The translations under genes and the position numbers were made by a program. Shown in pieces: positions 1-5,495 of a stretch of DNA of 9,665 nt (positions are counted from its first letter, which is position 1; every line of letters starts with the position of its first letter). The stretch is from an uncultured Selenomonas sp. Its GTDB lineage: Bacteria > Bacillota > Negativicutes > Selenomonadales > Selenomonadaceae. The stretch spans positions 1-9,665 of the forward strand of contig CAJPRR010000086.1 of assembly GCA_905373085.1 (NCBI GenBank), in the 5' to 3' direction. The notes beneath the pieces were generated by a model. The model was not told the DNA's origin, made no database searches, and saw only the letters and a list, made by a program, of their open reading frames with translations.

Positions 1-173
1 AGGATTCTCTTTCGCCCGCATACGTCAAGGACGCGGCGAAGTAGGCAGCGGCATCAAGCAGATCTTTGGAAATAAAGGATGATCTGCTAAAACGAAGTCG
101 CCCAAATATGTGAAGACGGATCTGAATTTATCCGCGCTTTCTAAAGTCATTGACAAGGAAAGGAGTCTTCCCC
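1..173. other. Leader region; possible C-terminal end of an upstream gene
   Basis: No gene can be named here. Two plus-strand frames are open from the window edge. One ends at 43-45 and reads DSLSPAYVKDAAK with mostly G/C third positions. The other ends at 80-82 and finishes GSGIKQIFGNKG, with weaker codon bias. A minus-strand frame is also open to the edge but has no convincing start. The first is the best guess for the tail of an upstream gene, but it is too short to be sure. No convincing promoter for the gene at 174 was found. The stretch at 83-160 is more AT-rich than the genes. Confidence 0.25.
57..88. repeat. 8-bp inverted repeat (hairpin)
   Basis: AGCAGATC (57-64) and GATCTGCT (81-88) are perfect complements around a 16-base loop, within which CTTT/AAAG can pair further. 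Neither side is followed by a T-run, so it is not a standard intrinsic terminator. It may be a transcript-end hairpin of the upstream gene. Confidence 0.4.
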
Positions 174-725
174 ATGAGAATCAGAGCGTTCTTTTTCACG
201 CTGCTCCTCGCGCTTCTCCTGCTTCCCGCCGCAGGCGGTGCAGCAGAACTCGCGGACGAGGAAATGGCGCTCGGCGGCATCCGCCTCGGCGATACGATGG
301 AGGAGGTCGAAGCGGACTACGGCGAGGGCGATCATATCGCGGACGGCGTGACGAAGTGGGGCGGCACGACCGTCCACACCTTCGCCTGTGATTACGGCGA
401 TTCCCTCGTCGTGCAGTACCGCGATGAGGGCGACGCCTGCCGCGTCATCGGCGTGCATCTAGGCGTGAACAACGTGAACCATTACAGCCAAAGGCCGTCC
501 GACGAGGCGCAAGAAATCGAGACGCCGAGCGGCATCCATCTGGACAGCACGCTTGAGAACCTCAATACCGCCTACGGCTATATCCCCAAGCCCGAATGCG
601 GGCACAGCGCGCCGCCCGTCTGCGGCTATTTCTACAACAGCGCAGACGCCGTGCTCGCCTTCTACATCTGCCCGGAGCACAGCCCCGGCATCCGCTCGAT
701 CTGGCTGCACGAGAAGCGGACATGA
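174..725 (+). CDS. Exported protein of unknown function with internal repeat
   Basis: This 183-residue protein was not recognised as a named family. The start at 174 is chosen because GGAAAGGAG lies 8 bases upstream; an in-frame TTG at 150 lacks such a site. Residues 1-24 are a clear signal peptide (basic MRIR, then a leucine-rich core, then AAGGAA), so the product is probably periplasmic or surface located. The mature part is acidic and contains a two-copy motif: GGIRLGDTMEEVEADYG (about 34-50) and SGIHLDSTLENLNTAYG (about 119-135). Such 'G-I-x-L-G-x-(S/T)-x-E-x-x-x-x-Y-G' elements occur in small SmpA/BLIP-like exported domains, so each half may be one such domain; this is inference. Five cysteines (72, 89, 142, 150, 166) could form disulfides. 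It appears to be a single-gene unit ending at the hairpin at 749-794. Confidence 0.8.
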   Translation: MRIRAFFFTLLLALLLLPAAGGAAELADEEMALGGIRLGDTMEEVEADYGEGDHIADGVTKWGGTTVHTFACDYGDSLVVQYRDEGDACRVIGVHLGVNNVNHYSQRPSDEAQEIETPSGIHLDSTLENLNTAYGYIPKPECGHSAPPVCGYFYNSADAVLAFYICPEHSPGIRSIWLHEKRT

Positions 726-748
726 GATAGCGCATCCTTCGCAAAAAC

Positions 749-794
749 AAGGAGCTGCCGCGTGCGTCTAATCCGACGTATGCGACAGCTCCTT
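749..794. terminator. Bidirectional intrinsic terminator between convergent genes
   Basis: A 20-bp stem (749-768 with 775-794) has a six-base loop TAATCC, only one mismatch (758/785) and two G-T pairs when read on the plus strand. On the plus strand it is followed by TTTT; on the minus strand the stem runs into TTGTTTTTG, a better T-tract. It lies between the stop of the plus-strand gene (725) and the end of the minus-strand gene (840), so it probably stops transcription from both sides. Confidence 0.85.
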
Positions 795-839
795 TTCGTG
801 TTCATGATACGACACGCGGCGCCATGCGCCAAGCGCCGC

Positions 840-2177
840 CTATTCCTTCAGGCACGCGGCGAAGACGATCTGATTCTGCAGCACCGTCGGGTTCGCCGTA
901 TTGATCTCGGCAGCTTGCGCGAAGGCTCGCCATGCTTCTTGGTACTTCTTCTCGCGCACGAGGGCGACGCCGATGTTGCTCCGGGCGTTCGCCGACTGCG
1001 GCACAAGGGCGAGCACGCGCTCGAAGTCGCGCATGGCGGCATCGTTCCTGCCCGCCTTGAGATTCATAACGCCGAGGTTGTACCAGGCGTAGGCGAAATC
1101 GGGATGCGCACGAAGGAGCGCTTCGAGGTCGTCCTTCGCACGCTTTTCATCGCCCGCTGCCGCAAAAAAGAGCGCACGGTCGTAGAGCGCCGCCGCACTC
1201 TTCGGCGAAAGCCGAAGAGCCGCCGCCAAGTCTTCCGCCGCCCTATCGTTCTCACCGCGCTTCGCCAAGACGATGGCGCGATAGACGTAGGCGGCGGCGT
1301 CTTTCTTTTCGCGAAGCTTCTTCTCGGCGAAGGCGAGCGAAGCGTCCGATGCGTCAGGCGTCGTCGCCTCGCGATGCAGCAGCAGGATATCCTGCCCGTA
1401 GGACGTGCCGGGCACGGCCCAGACGCCGTTGAGTCCCGTCCACGTCCTGATCTTGCCGTAGATGTCGCTGCGATAGAGGCGCACGAGGTCGTAGCGCGGA
1501 TCGACGAGCGGCGCGTGCGGCCTCTCGGTCGTCGCGTATGCCATGAGGTGCTGGATGTGGGCGCGTACGCCCTGCTGCGGCGTGGCAAAGTACGCGCCCT
1601 TCGCCTTGTTGCCCGTTGCGCCGAGGCCGCAGTAGTTGTTCTGCTCGGGCAGGACGTCGCCGCCGTAGGCGAAGAAGCCCGTCTCCTTCAATGCCTGGCA
1701 GAGCGCGACATCGGCACGCACGCCTTCGGCTGCCGCCTCCTCGTAGTAGAGGCGCACGATCTCCTCGACGGAGCAGGCGAGCTTCGGCTGCGGATTGCGC
1801 CGACGGATGAACGCCGTCATCTGCTCGGGCGTCGCTTCCGCCGCGCCCAGGATCTCGACGCTCTCGGGCGGCGCCTCCTCCTCCAAGATCGGCTCGTTCA
1901 GAGGCTCGGCGATAGAAAAGCGCACCTCCGCCACCGCCTTCTCGTTGACCGCGGCGGGAAGCTCTGCCGCAAAGTGCGGACGCGCGACGAATACGGGCGC
2001 GGCGGCATCCTTCCGCGCGGCAGCTTCCGCCGGCGCATTCGCGTCCTGCGCGGCAGCTGCCCGCGCCTCAGGCGCTGCAAGCGGCGCGAGCGTTCCCGCA
2101 CATGCGACGAGGAGCGCCGCAAGGGCGGCTCTCGCCAAGAGGCGCCGCGACTCTTCCTTCATTCTTACTTCGGGCAT
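840..2177 (-). CDS. Exported glucosaminidase-domain protein with C-terminal TPR repeats
   Basis: A 445-residue probable peptidoglycan hydrolase cleaving N-acetylglucosaminyl bonds in the wall. The start at 2177 is supported by GGAGG six bases upstream; the ATG at 2162 has no such site. Residues 10-42 form an export signal. A lipobox-like LVAC (Cys26) lies inside it and an A-R-A peptidase site near 40, so it is either a lipoprotein or a soluble periplasmic protein. Residues 45-115 are an Ala/Pro/Glu-rich linker. Residues 130-270 match the glucosaminidase domain (Pfam Glucosaminidase, LytG/FlgJ type): QALKETGFF holds the likely catalytic Glu165, then NNYCGLGATG (181-188) and GVRAHIQHLMAY. Residues 295-440 contain about four tetratricopeptide repeats with YxxA and AxxNLGV signatures, suggesting a protein partner. 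It overlaps the 3' end of the cyclase gene by 13 bases, so translation is probably coupled. Sure of the family; the substrate bond is inferred. Confidence 0.88.
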   Translation of the reverse strand: MPEVRMKEESRRLLARAALAALLVACAGTLAPLAAPEARAAAAQDANAPAEAAARKDAAAPVFVARPHFAAELPAAVNEKAVAEVRFSIAEPLNEPILEEEAPPESVEILGAAEATPEQMTAFIRRRNPQPKLACSVEEIVRLYYEEAAAEGVRADVALCQALKETGFFAYGGDVLPEQNNYCGLGATGNKAKGAYFATPQQGVRAHIQHLMAYATTERPHAPLVDPRYDLVRLYRSDIYGKIRTWTGLNGVWAVPGTSYGQDILLLHREATTPDASDASLAFAEKKLREKKDAAAYVYRAIVLAKRGENDRAAEDLAAALRLSPKSAAALYDRALFFAAAGDEKRAKDDLEALLRAHPDFAYAWYNLGVMNLKAGRNDAAMRDFERVLALVPQSANARSNIGVALVREKKYQEAWRAFAQAAEINTANPTVLQNQIVFAACLKE

Positions 2178-4372
2178 AAAGCTCCTCCGTCCTCTTGCAC
2201 ATCGTAAATCTTCCAGCCATTGCGTCCCGCACGCTTCACGTCGTAGAGGGCCGAATCCGCCGCCATGAAAAGCTCGTCGTACGTCGTGCCGTGCATGGGC
2301 GCGAGCGATATGCCGATGCTCACGGAAAGCAGCGAGCGGTCGTCACGCACCTCAAGCTCCTGCGCCGCCGTCATGAGCTGGCGTGCATGATGCTCGACGG
2401 CGACGAGCGTCGTCACGTTCGGCATGAGCACGGTGAACTCGTCGCCGCCGAAGCGCCCGATGTGATCCGACTGGCGGAAGATGGAGCGCACGTCCTCGGC
2501 AAAGCGGCGCAGGACGTCGTCGCCCGCCTGATGGCCGTAGGTGTCGTTCATCTCCTTGAAGTGGTCGAGATCCATGATGAAGAAAGCATGGAACGCCCCG
2601 TCTTTCAAAGAGCCTGCCAGCATCTCCTCGCAGGCGGCCTGAACCGCCTTCTTGTTCAAAAGCCCCGTCAGAGGATCGATCTCCGCCTCCTGCTTGTAGA
2701 TGTCACGCGCACGCATCAGCTTCTTCTGCTCCTCGATCGCCTTCTCAAGTTCCTCGTTCTTCGCGAGCAGCACCTCCGACTGGCGCCGCTGCACGCGCGA
2801 GCGCTCGATGAGGAACACGACGATGAACACGGAGAGCAGGAAGATGACGGCGAGCGCCACCGACTGCACGGGATAGCGCGCGACGACGGCGGTCAGCGTC
2901 AGCCGCCCCGTCATATGCTCGTTGACGATCTCCTGCACGCGGCGCGAATCCATCTTCAATATGCCCTTCGTCAGGACGGACTGCAAGACGCGCGGCTGCT
3001 CGCCCGAAATCGCGACGCTCACGGGAATCTCCTCCGAATAACTCGCGAGCACGACGAGGCTCGGATGCATCGACAAGAGGCTGCTCTGCTGCAAAAAGAG
3101 CGAGGGCAGAAGCGCAAAGTCGCAGCTGCCCTCCTCGATCATGCGCAGGCAGTCGGCAGGCTCGTCGACCGGCACGATCTGCCAGTTCGGATGCTGCATG
3201 TTCAGATAGGTGCGCATGCCGTGAAACCAGCGCGGCAGAGCGACACGCGCCGTTCCCATCGGGATGTCGCCCGCGCCGCGCCGCACGACATAGGAGAAAT
3301 CCTCCAAGGAAAAAGTCGCTGTGAAGAGGAGATCCTGCATCGACGACAAATTGTTGTAGACGCAGAAGAAGATGTCCGCCTCGCCCCCGCGCAGCATCTT
3401 CAGAGCCTGCTCGTTGTCCTCGGCGCGCACGAAGCGAAAGCGCAGACCCAGATCCTCGCCGAGAGCCTGCAGCAGGCTCGGATAGATGCCCTCGGGCACG
3501 CCGCCTTCCAAGCGCTCGCCGAAGAACGGCGCATGGCCGCCGACGTAGGCGACGCGCAGAGGCGGCGCACTCGCCAGATAGGTGTTTTCCGATGTGTTGA
3601 AGCGCACGAGCTGATTCTGCGCACGATCGAGAAAGGCCTCGCCCAGATACGTCTCAAAGCTTGGATTGACCCTTTCCGTATAGAGGATCGTGTCGCTGAG
3701 ATTCTTCATCAGCCCTTCCCGCTTCTTCGCCGCGATGAACTTCGCGGGCATGAGCGCCACGCGCAGCAGAAGCTTTTCCCCGTCCTTTCGGCGGCTCGCG
3801 CTGTCCAAGATGGCGTCGACTTCCCCCCGTGCAAGAGCCTCGTGCAGGGCGTCGGCGGTCGGATGCTCGACGACGTCGACGCGGACGCCCTGCTCGCGCA
3901 CGAGCGGCGACAATGCATAGGAATGCAGCCCGTCATCGAGCACGCCGACCGTCAGGTTGGCGAGCGCAACGGGATTGTCCGGCTCCAGTGTGGAATCCTC
4001 GCGCACGTAGAGGGACAGAATGGAATACGCCACGCCGTCCACGCTGAAGGCAAATTCCGCTTCGTCGCCCGGCATCTCCCGCGCGGGAAAGTACATGTCG
4101 ATGCGCCCTTCGCGCAGCATCTCGCGCGCCGTCCACTCGTCCATCTCCACATATTCGTACTGCCAGCCCGTGCTGCGCGCCACCTCGTTAAGGTAGCGTT
4201 TCACATAGCTGAAAAGCAGCGGTTCGGGCGAGCCTTCGGGGAAGGAAGCGGCGTCGAGGCAGCCGACGCGCAGCACGGGCGCGGAATCCATCGCATGAAG
4301 CGAACGCTGCGGCGCAAACAGCATGACAAGGGCAAGGAAAAAGACGATGCTGCAGCGCATGACGGGATTCAT
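2165..4372 (-). CDS. Membrane diguanylate cyclase with two periplasmic solute-binding domains
   Basis: A 735-residue sensor that should make the second messenger c-di-GMP from two GTP. The start at 4372 is preferred over an in-frame ATG at 4396 because AGGAGAGGTG lies six bases upstream of it. Order: signal peptide about 1-28; a first amino-acid-binding-like (SBP_bac_3) domain about 33-268; a second about 272-490, opening LRVAYVGGHAPF; one membrane helix 502-522; a charged coiled coil 523-562; and a GGDEF domain 560-727. The catalytic motif GGDEF is intact at 642-646, preceded by DPLTGLLNKK (566 on) and MDLDHFKEMND. RQSD (633-636), five residues before GGDEF, is an intact inhibitory I-site, predicting product feedback. 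There is no EAL, PAS or HAMP domain. The periplasmic pair probably binds a small molecule such as an amino acid and sets cyclase activity; the ligand cannot be read from sequence. First gene of a two-gene operon with the glucosaminidase. Confidence 0.92.
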   Translation of the reverse strand: MNPVMRCSIVFFLALVMLFAPQRSLHAMDSAPVLRVGCLDAASFPEGSPEPLLFSYVKRYLNEVARSTGWQYEYVEMDEWTAREMLREGRIDMYFPAREMPGDEAEFAFSVDGVAYSILSLYVREDSTLEPDNPVALANLTVGVLDDGLHSYALSPLVREQGVRVDVVEHPTADALHEALARGEVDAILDSASRRKDGEKLLLRVALMPAKFIAAKKREGLMKNLSDTILYTERVNPSFETYLGEAFLDRAQNQLVRFNTSENTYLASAPPLRVAYVGGHAPFFGERLEGGVPEGIYPSLLQALGEDLGLRFRFVRAEDNEQALKMLRGGEADIFFCVYNNLSSMQDLLFTATFSLEDFSYVVRRGAGDIPMGTARVALPRWFHGMRTYLNMQHPNWQIVPVDEPADCLRMIEEGSCDFALLPSLFLQQSSLLSMHPSLVVLASYSEEIPVSVAISGEQPRVLQSVLTKGILKMDSRRVQEIVNEHMTGRLTLTAVVARYPVQSVALAVIFLLSVFIVVFLIERSRVQRRQSEVLLAKNEELEKAIEEQKKLMRARDIYKQEAEIDPLTGLLNKKAVQAACEEMLAGSLKDGAFHAFFIMDLDHFKEMNDTYGHQAGDDVLRRFAEDVRSIFRQSDHIGRFGGDEFTVLMPNVTTLVAVEHHARQLMTAAQELEVRDDRSLLSVSIGISLAPMHGTTYDELFMAADSALYDVKRAGRNGWKIYDVQEDGGALCPK

Positions 4373-4378
4373 TTCCAA

Positions 4379-4388
4379 CACCTCTCCT
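4379..4388 (-). promoter_or_regulatory. Ribosome binding site deciding the cyclase start
   Basis: On the minus strand AGGAGAGGTG lies six bases before the ATG at 4372, an extended match to the 16S rRNA 3' end. The in-frame ATG 24 bases further upstream (4396) has only a weak GGCGG, so the shorter protein, which also begins directly with a normal signal peptide, is preferred. Confidence 0.75.
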
Positions 4389-4435
4389 ACGGCCATCAGA
4401 CGAACCGCCTAATGATACAATTCGACACTGACTAT

Positions 4436-4464
4436 AGTATAGCAGATTCCTCCTAAATTTTCAC
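4436..4464 (-). promoter_or_regulatory. Sigma-70 promoter of the cyclase-glucosaminidase operon
   Basis: On the minus strand GTGAAA (4459-4464, four of six to TTGACA) is followed after 17 bases by TATACT (4436-4441, five of six to TATAAT). The base triplet before the -10 is TGC, giving an extended -10 (TGnTATACT). Predicted transcription starts near 4429, about 57 bases before the ATG at 4372. Confidence 0.65.
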
Positions 4465-4482
4465 TACAAAAATATCGAGCTT

Positions 4483-4496
4483 TGTTATAATATAAT
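4483..4496 (+). promoter_or_regulatory. Extended -10 promoter of ung
   Basis: TGTTATAAT at 4483-4491 is a perfect extended -10 element (TGn plus TATAAT), with a second overlapping TATAAT at 4491-4496. Only a weak -35 (ACTACA, 4463-4468, 17-base spacing) is visible. Transcription would begin near 4498, leaving a leader of about 20 bases with GAGGTG at 4504-4509 as ribosome binding site. Confidence 0.7.
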
Positions 4497-4516
4497 GCAC
4501 GAAGAGGTGATGCTCG

Positions 4517-5191
4517 ATGAAGATTTTCCAAAACGATTGGGGCGGCCTTCTCGCCGACGAGATGAAGAAGCCCTACTACCGGGAACTGCGCCGCTTCCTC
4601 ATAGAGGAGTACCGCACGCGCCGCATATTTCCCGACATGTATGCGATTTTCAACGCGCTCCACTACACATCCTACGCTGAAACGAAGGTCGTGATCCTCG
4701 GACAGGATCCCTACCACGGCGAAGGGCAGGCGCACGGGCTTTCCTTCTCCGTGCAGGCGGGCGTCGAGCCGCCGCCGTCGCTCGTCAATATCTTCCAGGA
4801 GCTTTCGAGCGATCTCGGCTGCAAAAGGCCGAACAACGGCTGCCTCGCGCCGTGGGCGAAGCAGGGCGTGCTGCTTCTGAACACCGTGCTGACCGTACGC
4901 GCCCACGCCGCCGCCTCGCACCACGGGCGCGGCTGGGAGCGGTTCACGGACAAAATCATCGAGCTTCTTTCCCGGCGGGAAAAGCCCCTTGTCTTCATCC
5001 TTTGGGGTGCGCCCGCACGCCGCAAGAAGGCGATGATCGCCGCGCCGCCGCACGCCGTCATCGAGTCGGCGCACCCGAGTCCCCTGTCCGCCTTCCGCGG
5101 CTTCTTCGGCAGCCGCCCCTTCTCCCGCGCGAACGCGTTTCTCGAAAGCACGGGGCAGACGCCGATCGACTGGCAGCTGCCCGATGTTTGA
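4517..5191 (+). CDS. ung: Uracil-DNA glycosylase, family 1
   Basis: A 224-residue cytoplasmic enzyme that removes uracil from DNA as the first step of base excision repair, countering cytosine deamination and dUTP incorporation. The length is normal for the family. Key motifs are intact: the water-activating loop GQDPYH (62-67, catalytic Asp64), GQAHGLSFSV with the uracil-stacking Phe77, LLLNTVLTVR containing the uracil-reading Asn122, and the DNA-intercalation loop HPSPLS (186-191, catalytic His186) followed by RGFFGSRPFSRAN. The start at 4517 has GAGGTG seven bases upstream. It is transcribed alone from its own extended -10 promoter, divergently from the cyclase operon. No clear intrinsic terminator follows; AAAAAGGAGG just after the stop resembles a ribosome binding site, but no start codon is placed to use it. 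Confidence 0.97.
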   Translation: MKIFQNDWGGLLADEMKKPYYRELRRFLIEEYRTRRIFPDMYAIFNALHYTSYAETKVVILGQDPYHGEGQAHGLSFSVQAGVEPPPSLVNIFQELSSDLGCKRPNNGCLAPWAKQGVLLLNTVLTVRAHAAASHHGRGWERFTDKIIELLSRREKPLVFILWGAPARRKKAMIAAPPHAVIESAHPSPLSAFRGFFGSRPFSRANAFLESTGQTPIDWQLPDV

Positions 5192-5218
5192 AAAAGGAGG
5201 GCGTACGACGAAAGCTCT

Positions 5219-5247
5219 TTGACATGCCTCTTATTCTCGAATATAAT
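5219..5247 (+). promoter_or_regulatory. Perfect consensus sigma-70 promoter upstream of the patB stub
   Basis: TTGACA (5219-5224) and TATAAT (5242-5247) are separated by exactly 17 bases, matching the vegetative consensus at all twelve positions. Transcription is predicted to start near 5254. The only thing downstream on this strand is the broken patB-like stub and then the 3' end of trkH in antisense. It probably drove the intact lyase gene before the deletion; it could now make a short noncoding RNA or antisense transcript. Confidence 0.8.
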
Positions 5248-5319
5248 GCCTCAAACTTCCCACATGAAAAATCCGCATAGTTCCTTGAAGACCGTGAATC
5301 TCAGGAAATTCACCTGCCT

Positions 5320-5493
5320 CTGAAAATTTCAACTTTGATGAAATCATCGAGCGCCGCCATACGAACAGCCTCAAATACGACTTCGCCGTTGAGCGCGGCT
5401 ATCCCGAGGACGTTCTGCCTTTCCGGGTTGCCGGCCTGCCCGCAGGCGACACTTGCAAAGGGTCTTGAGACATTGGCACGCGCGTTCGAGTGA
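5320..5493 (+). pseudogene. patB: Internally deleted PatB/MalY-family cystathionine beta-lyase remnant
   Basis: The intact family (about 390 residues, PLP-dependent) cleaves cystathionine or cysteine and works in sulfur amino acid metabolism. From 5331 one frame reads NFDEIIERRHTNSLKYDF and continues AVERGYPEDVLPF, the typical N-terminus of this family. The expected next segment, WVADMDF, breaks off after RVA near 5433. From 5434, in the +1 frame, ACPQATLAKGLETLARAFE ends at a TGA (5491-5493); this matches the usual C-terminus (ACPR-x-T-L-x-x-x-L-x-x-L). So about 330 codons are missing, and the two ends are joined out of frame; the N-terminal frame itself stops at 5466-5468. The start codon is also lost: CTGAAAATTTC at 5320-5330 resembles ATG-AAA-AAT-TTC with a substitution and a one-base loss. 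No PLP lysine or active site remains, so it is non-functional. The N-terminal match is strong, the C-terminal one fairly strong. Confidence 0.8.
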
Positions 5494-5495
5494 AT

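Larger units (their letters stand above)
5192..5495. other. 304-base intergenic region holding a promoter and a gene stub
   Basis: No intact gene is present. It contains an SD-like AAGGAGG (5194-5200), a perfect consensus promoter (5219-5247), an 18-codon open frame starting at 5224 that overlaps that promoter, and the deletion remnant of a PatB/MalY aminotransferase (about 5320-5493). Base composition is more AT-rich at 5200-5345 than in the flanking genes. No terminator is evident between the convergent ung and trkH. Confidence 0.7.

Noticed and set aside
762..2207. A 481-codon plus-strand frame opposite the glucosaminidase gene
   Set aside because: Arg-rich composition without motifs, starting inside the terminator hairpin; the minus strand encodes clear catalytic and TPR motifs.
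4447..4454. AGGAGGAA on the minus strand, a perfect ribosome binding site sequence
   Set aside because: No ATG, GTG or TTG lies at suitable distance, and it falls in the spacer of the cyclase promoter, upstream of the predicted transcript start.
2195..4456. A 753-codon open frame on the plus strand, antisense to the cyclase gene
   Set aside because: It mirrors the real gene's codons, is rich in His/Arg/Ala/Leu with no recognisable domain, and has no ribosome binding site. Long antisense frames are expected in GC-rich genes.
5153..5183. GGGCAG...CTGCCC dyad near the end of ung as a terminator
   Set aside because: Long loop, six-base stem, and no T-run after it; it lies within the coding sequence.
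5190..5200. AAAAAGGAGGG right after the ung stop, suggesting a second gene in the operon
   Set aside because: No start codon follows within 5-12 bases (ACG is found where one would be expected) and the next frame stops after five codons.
5224..5280. An 18-codon open frame (MPLILEYNASNFPHEKSA)
   Set aside because: It begins inside the -35 box of the consensus promoter, so that promoter could not transcribe its start, and it has no ribosome binding site at usable distance.
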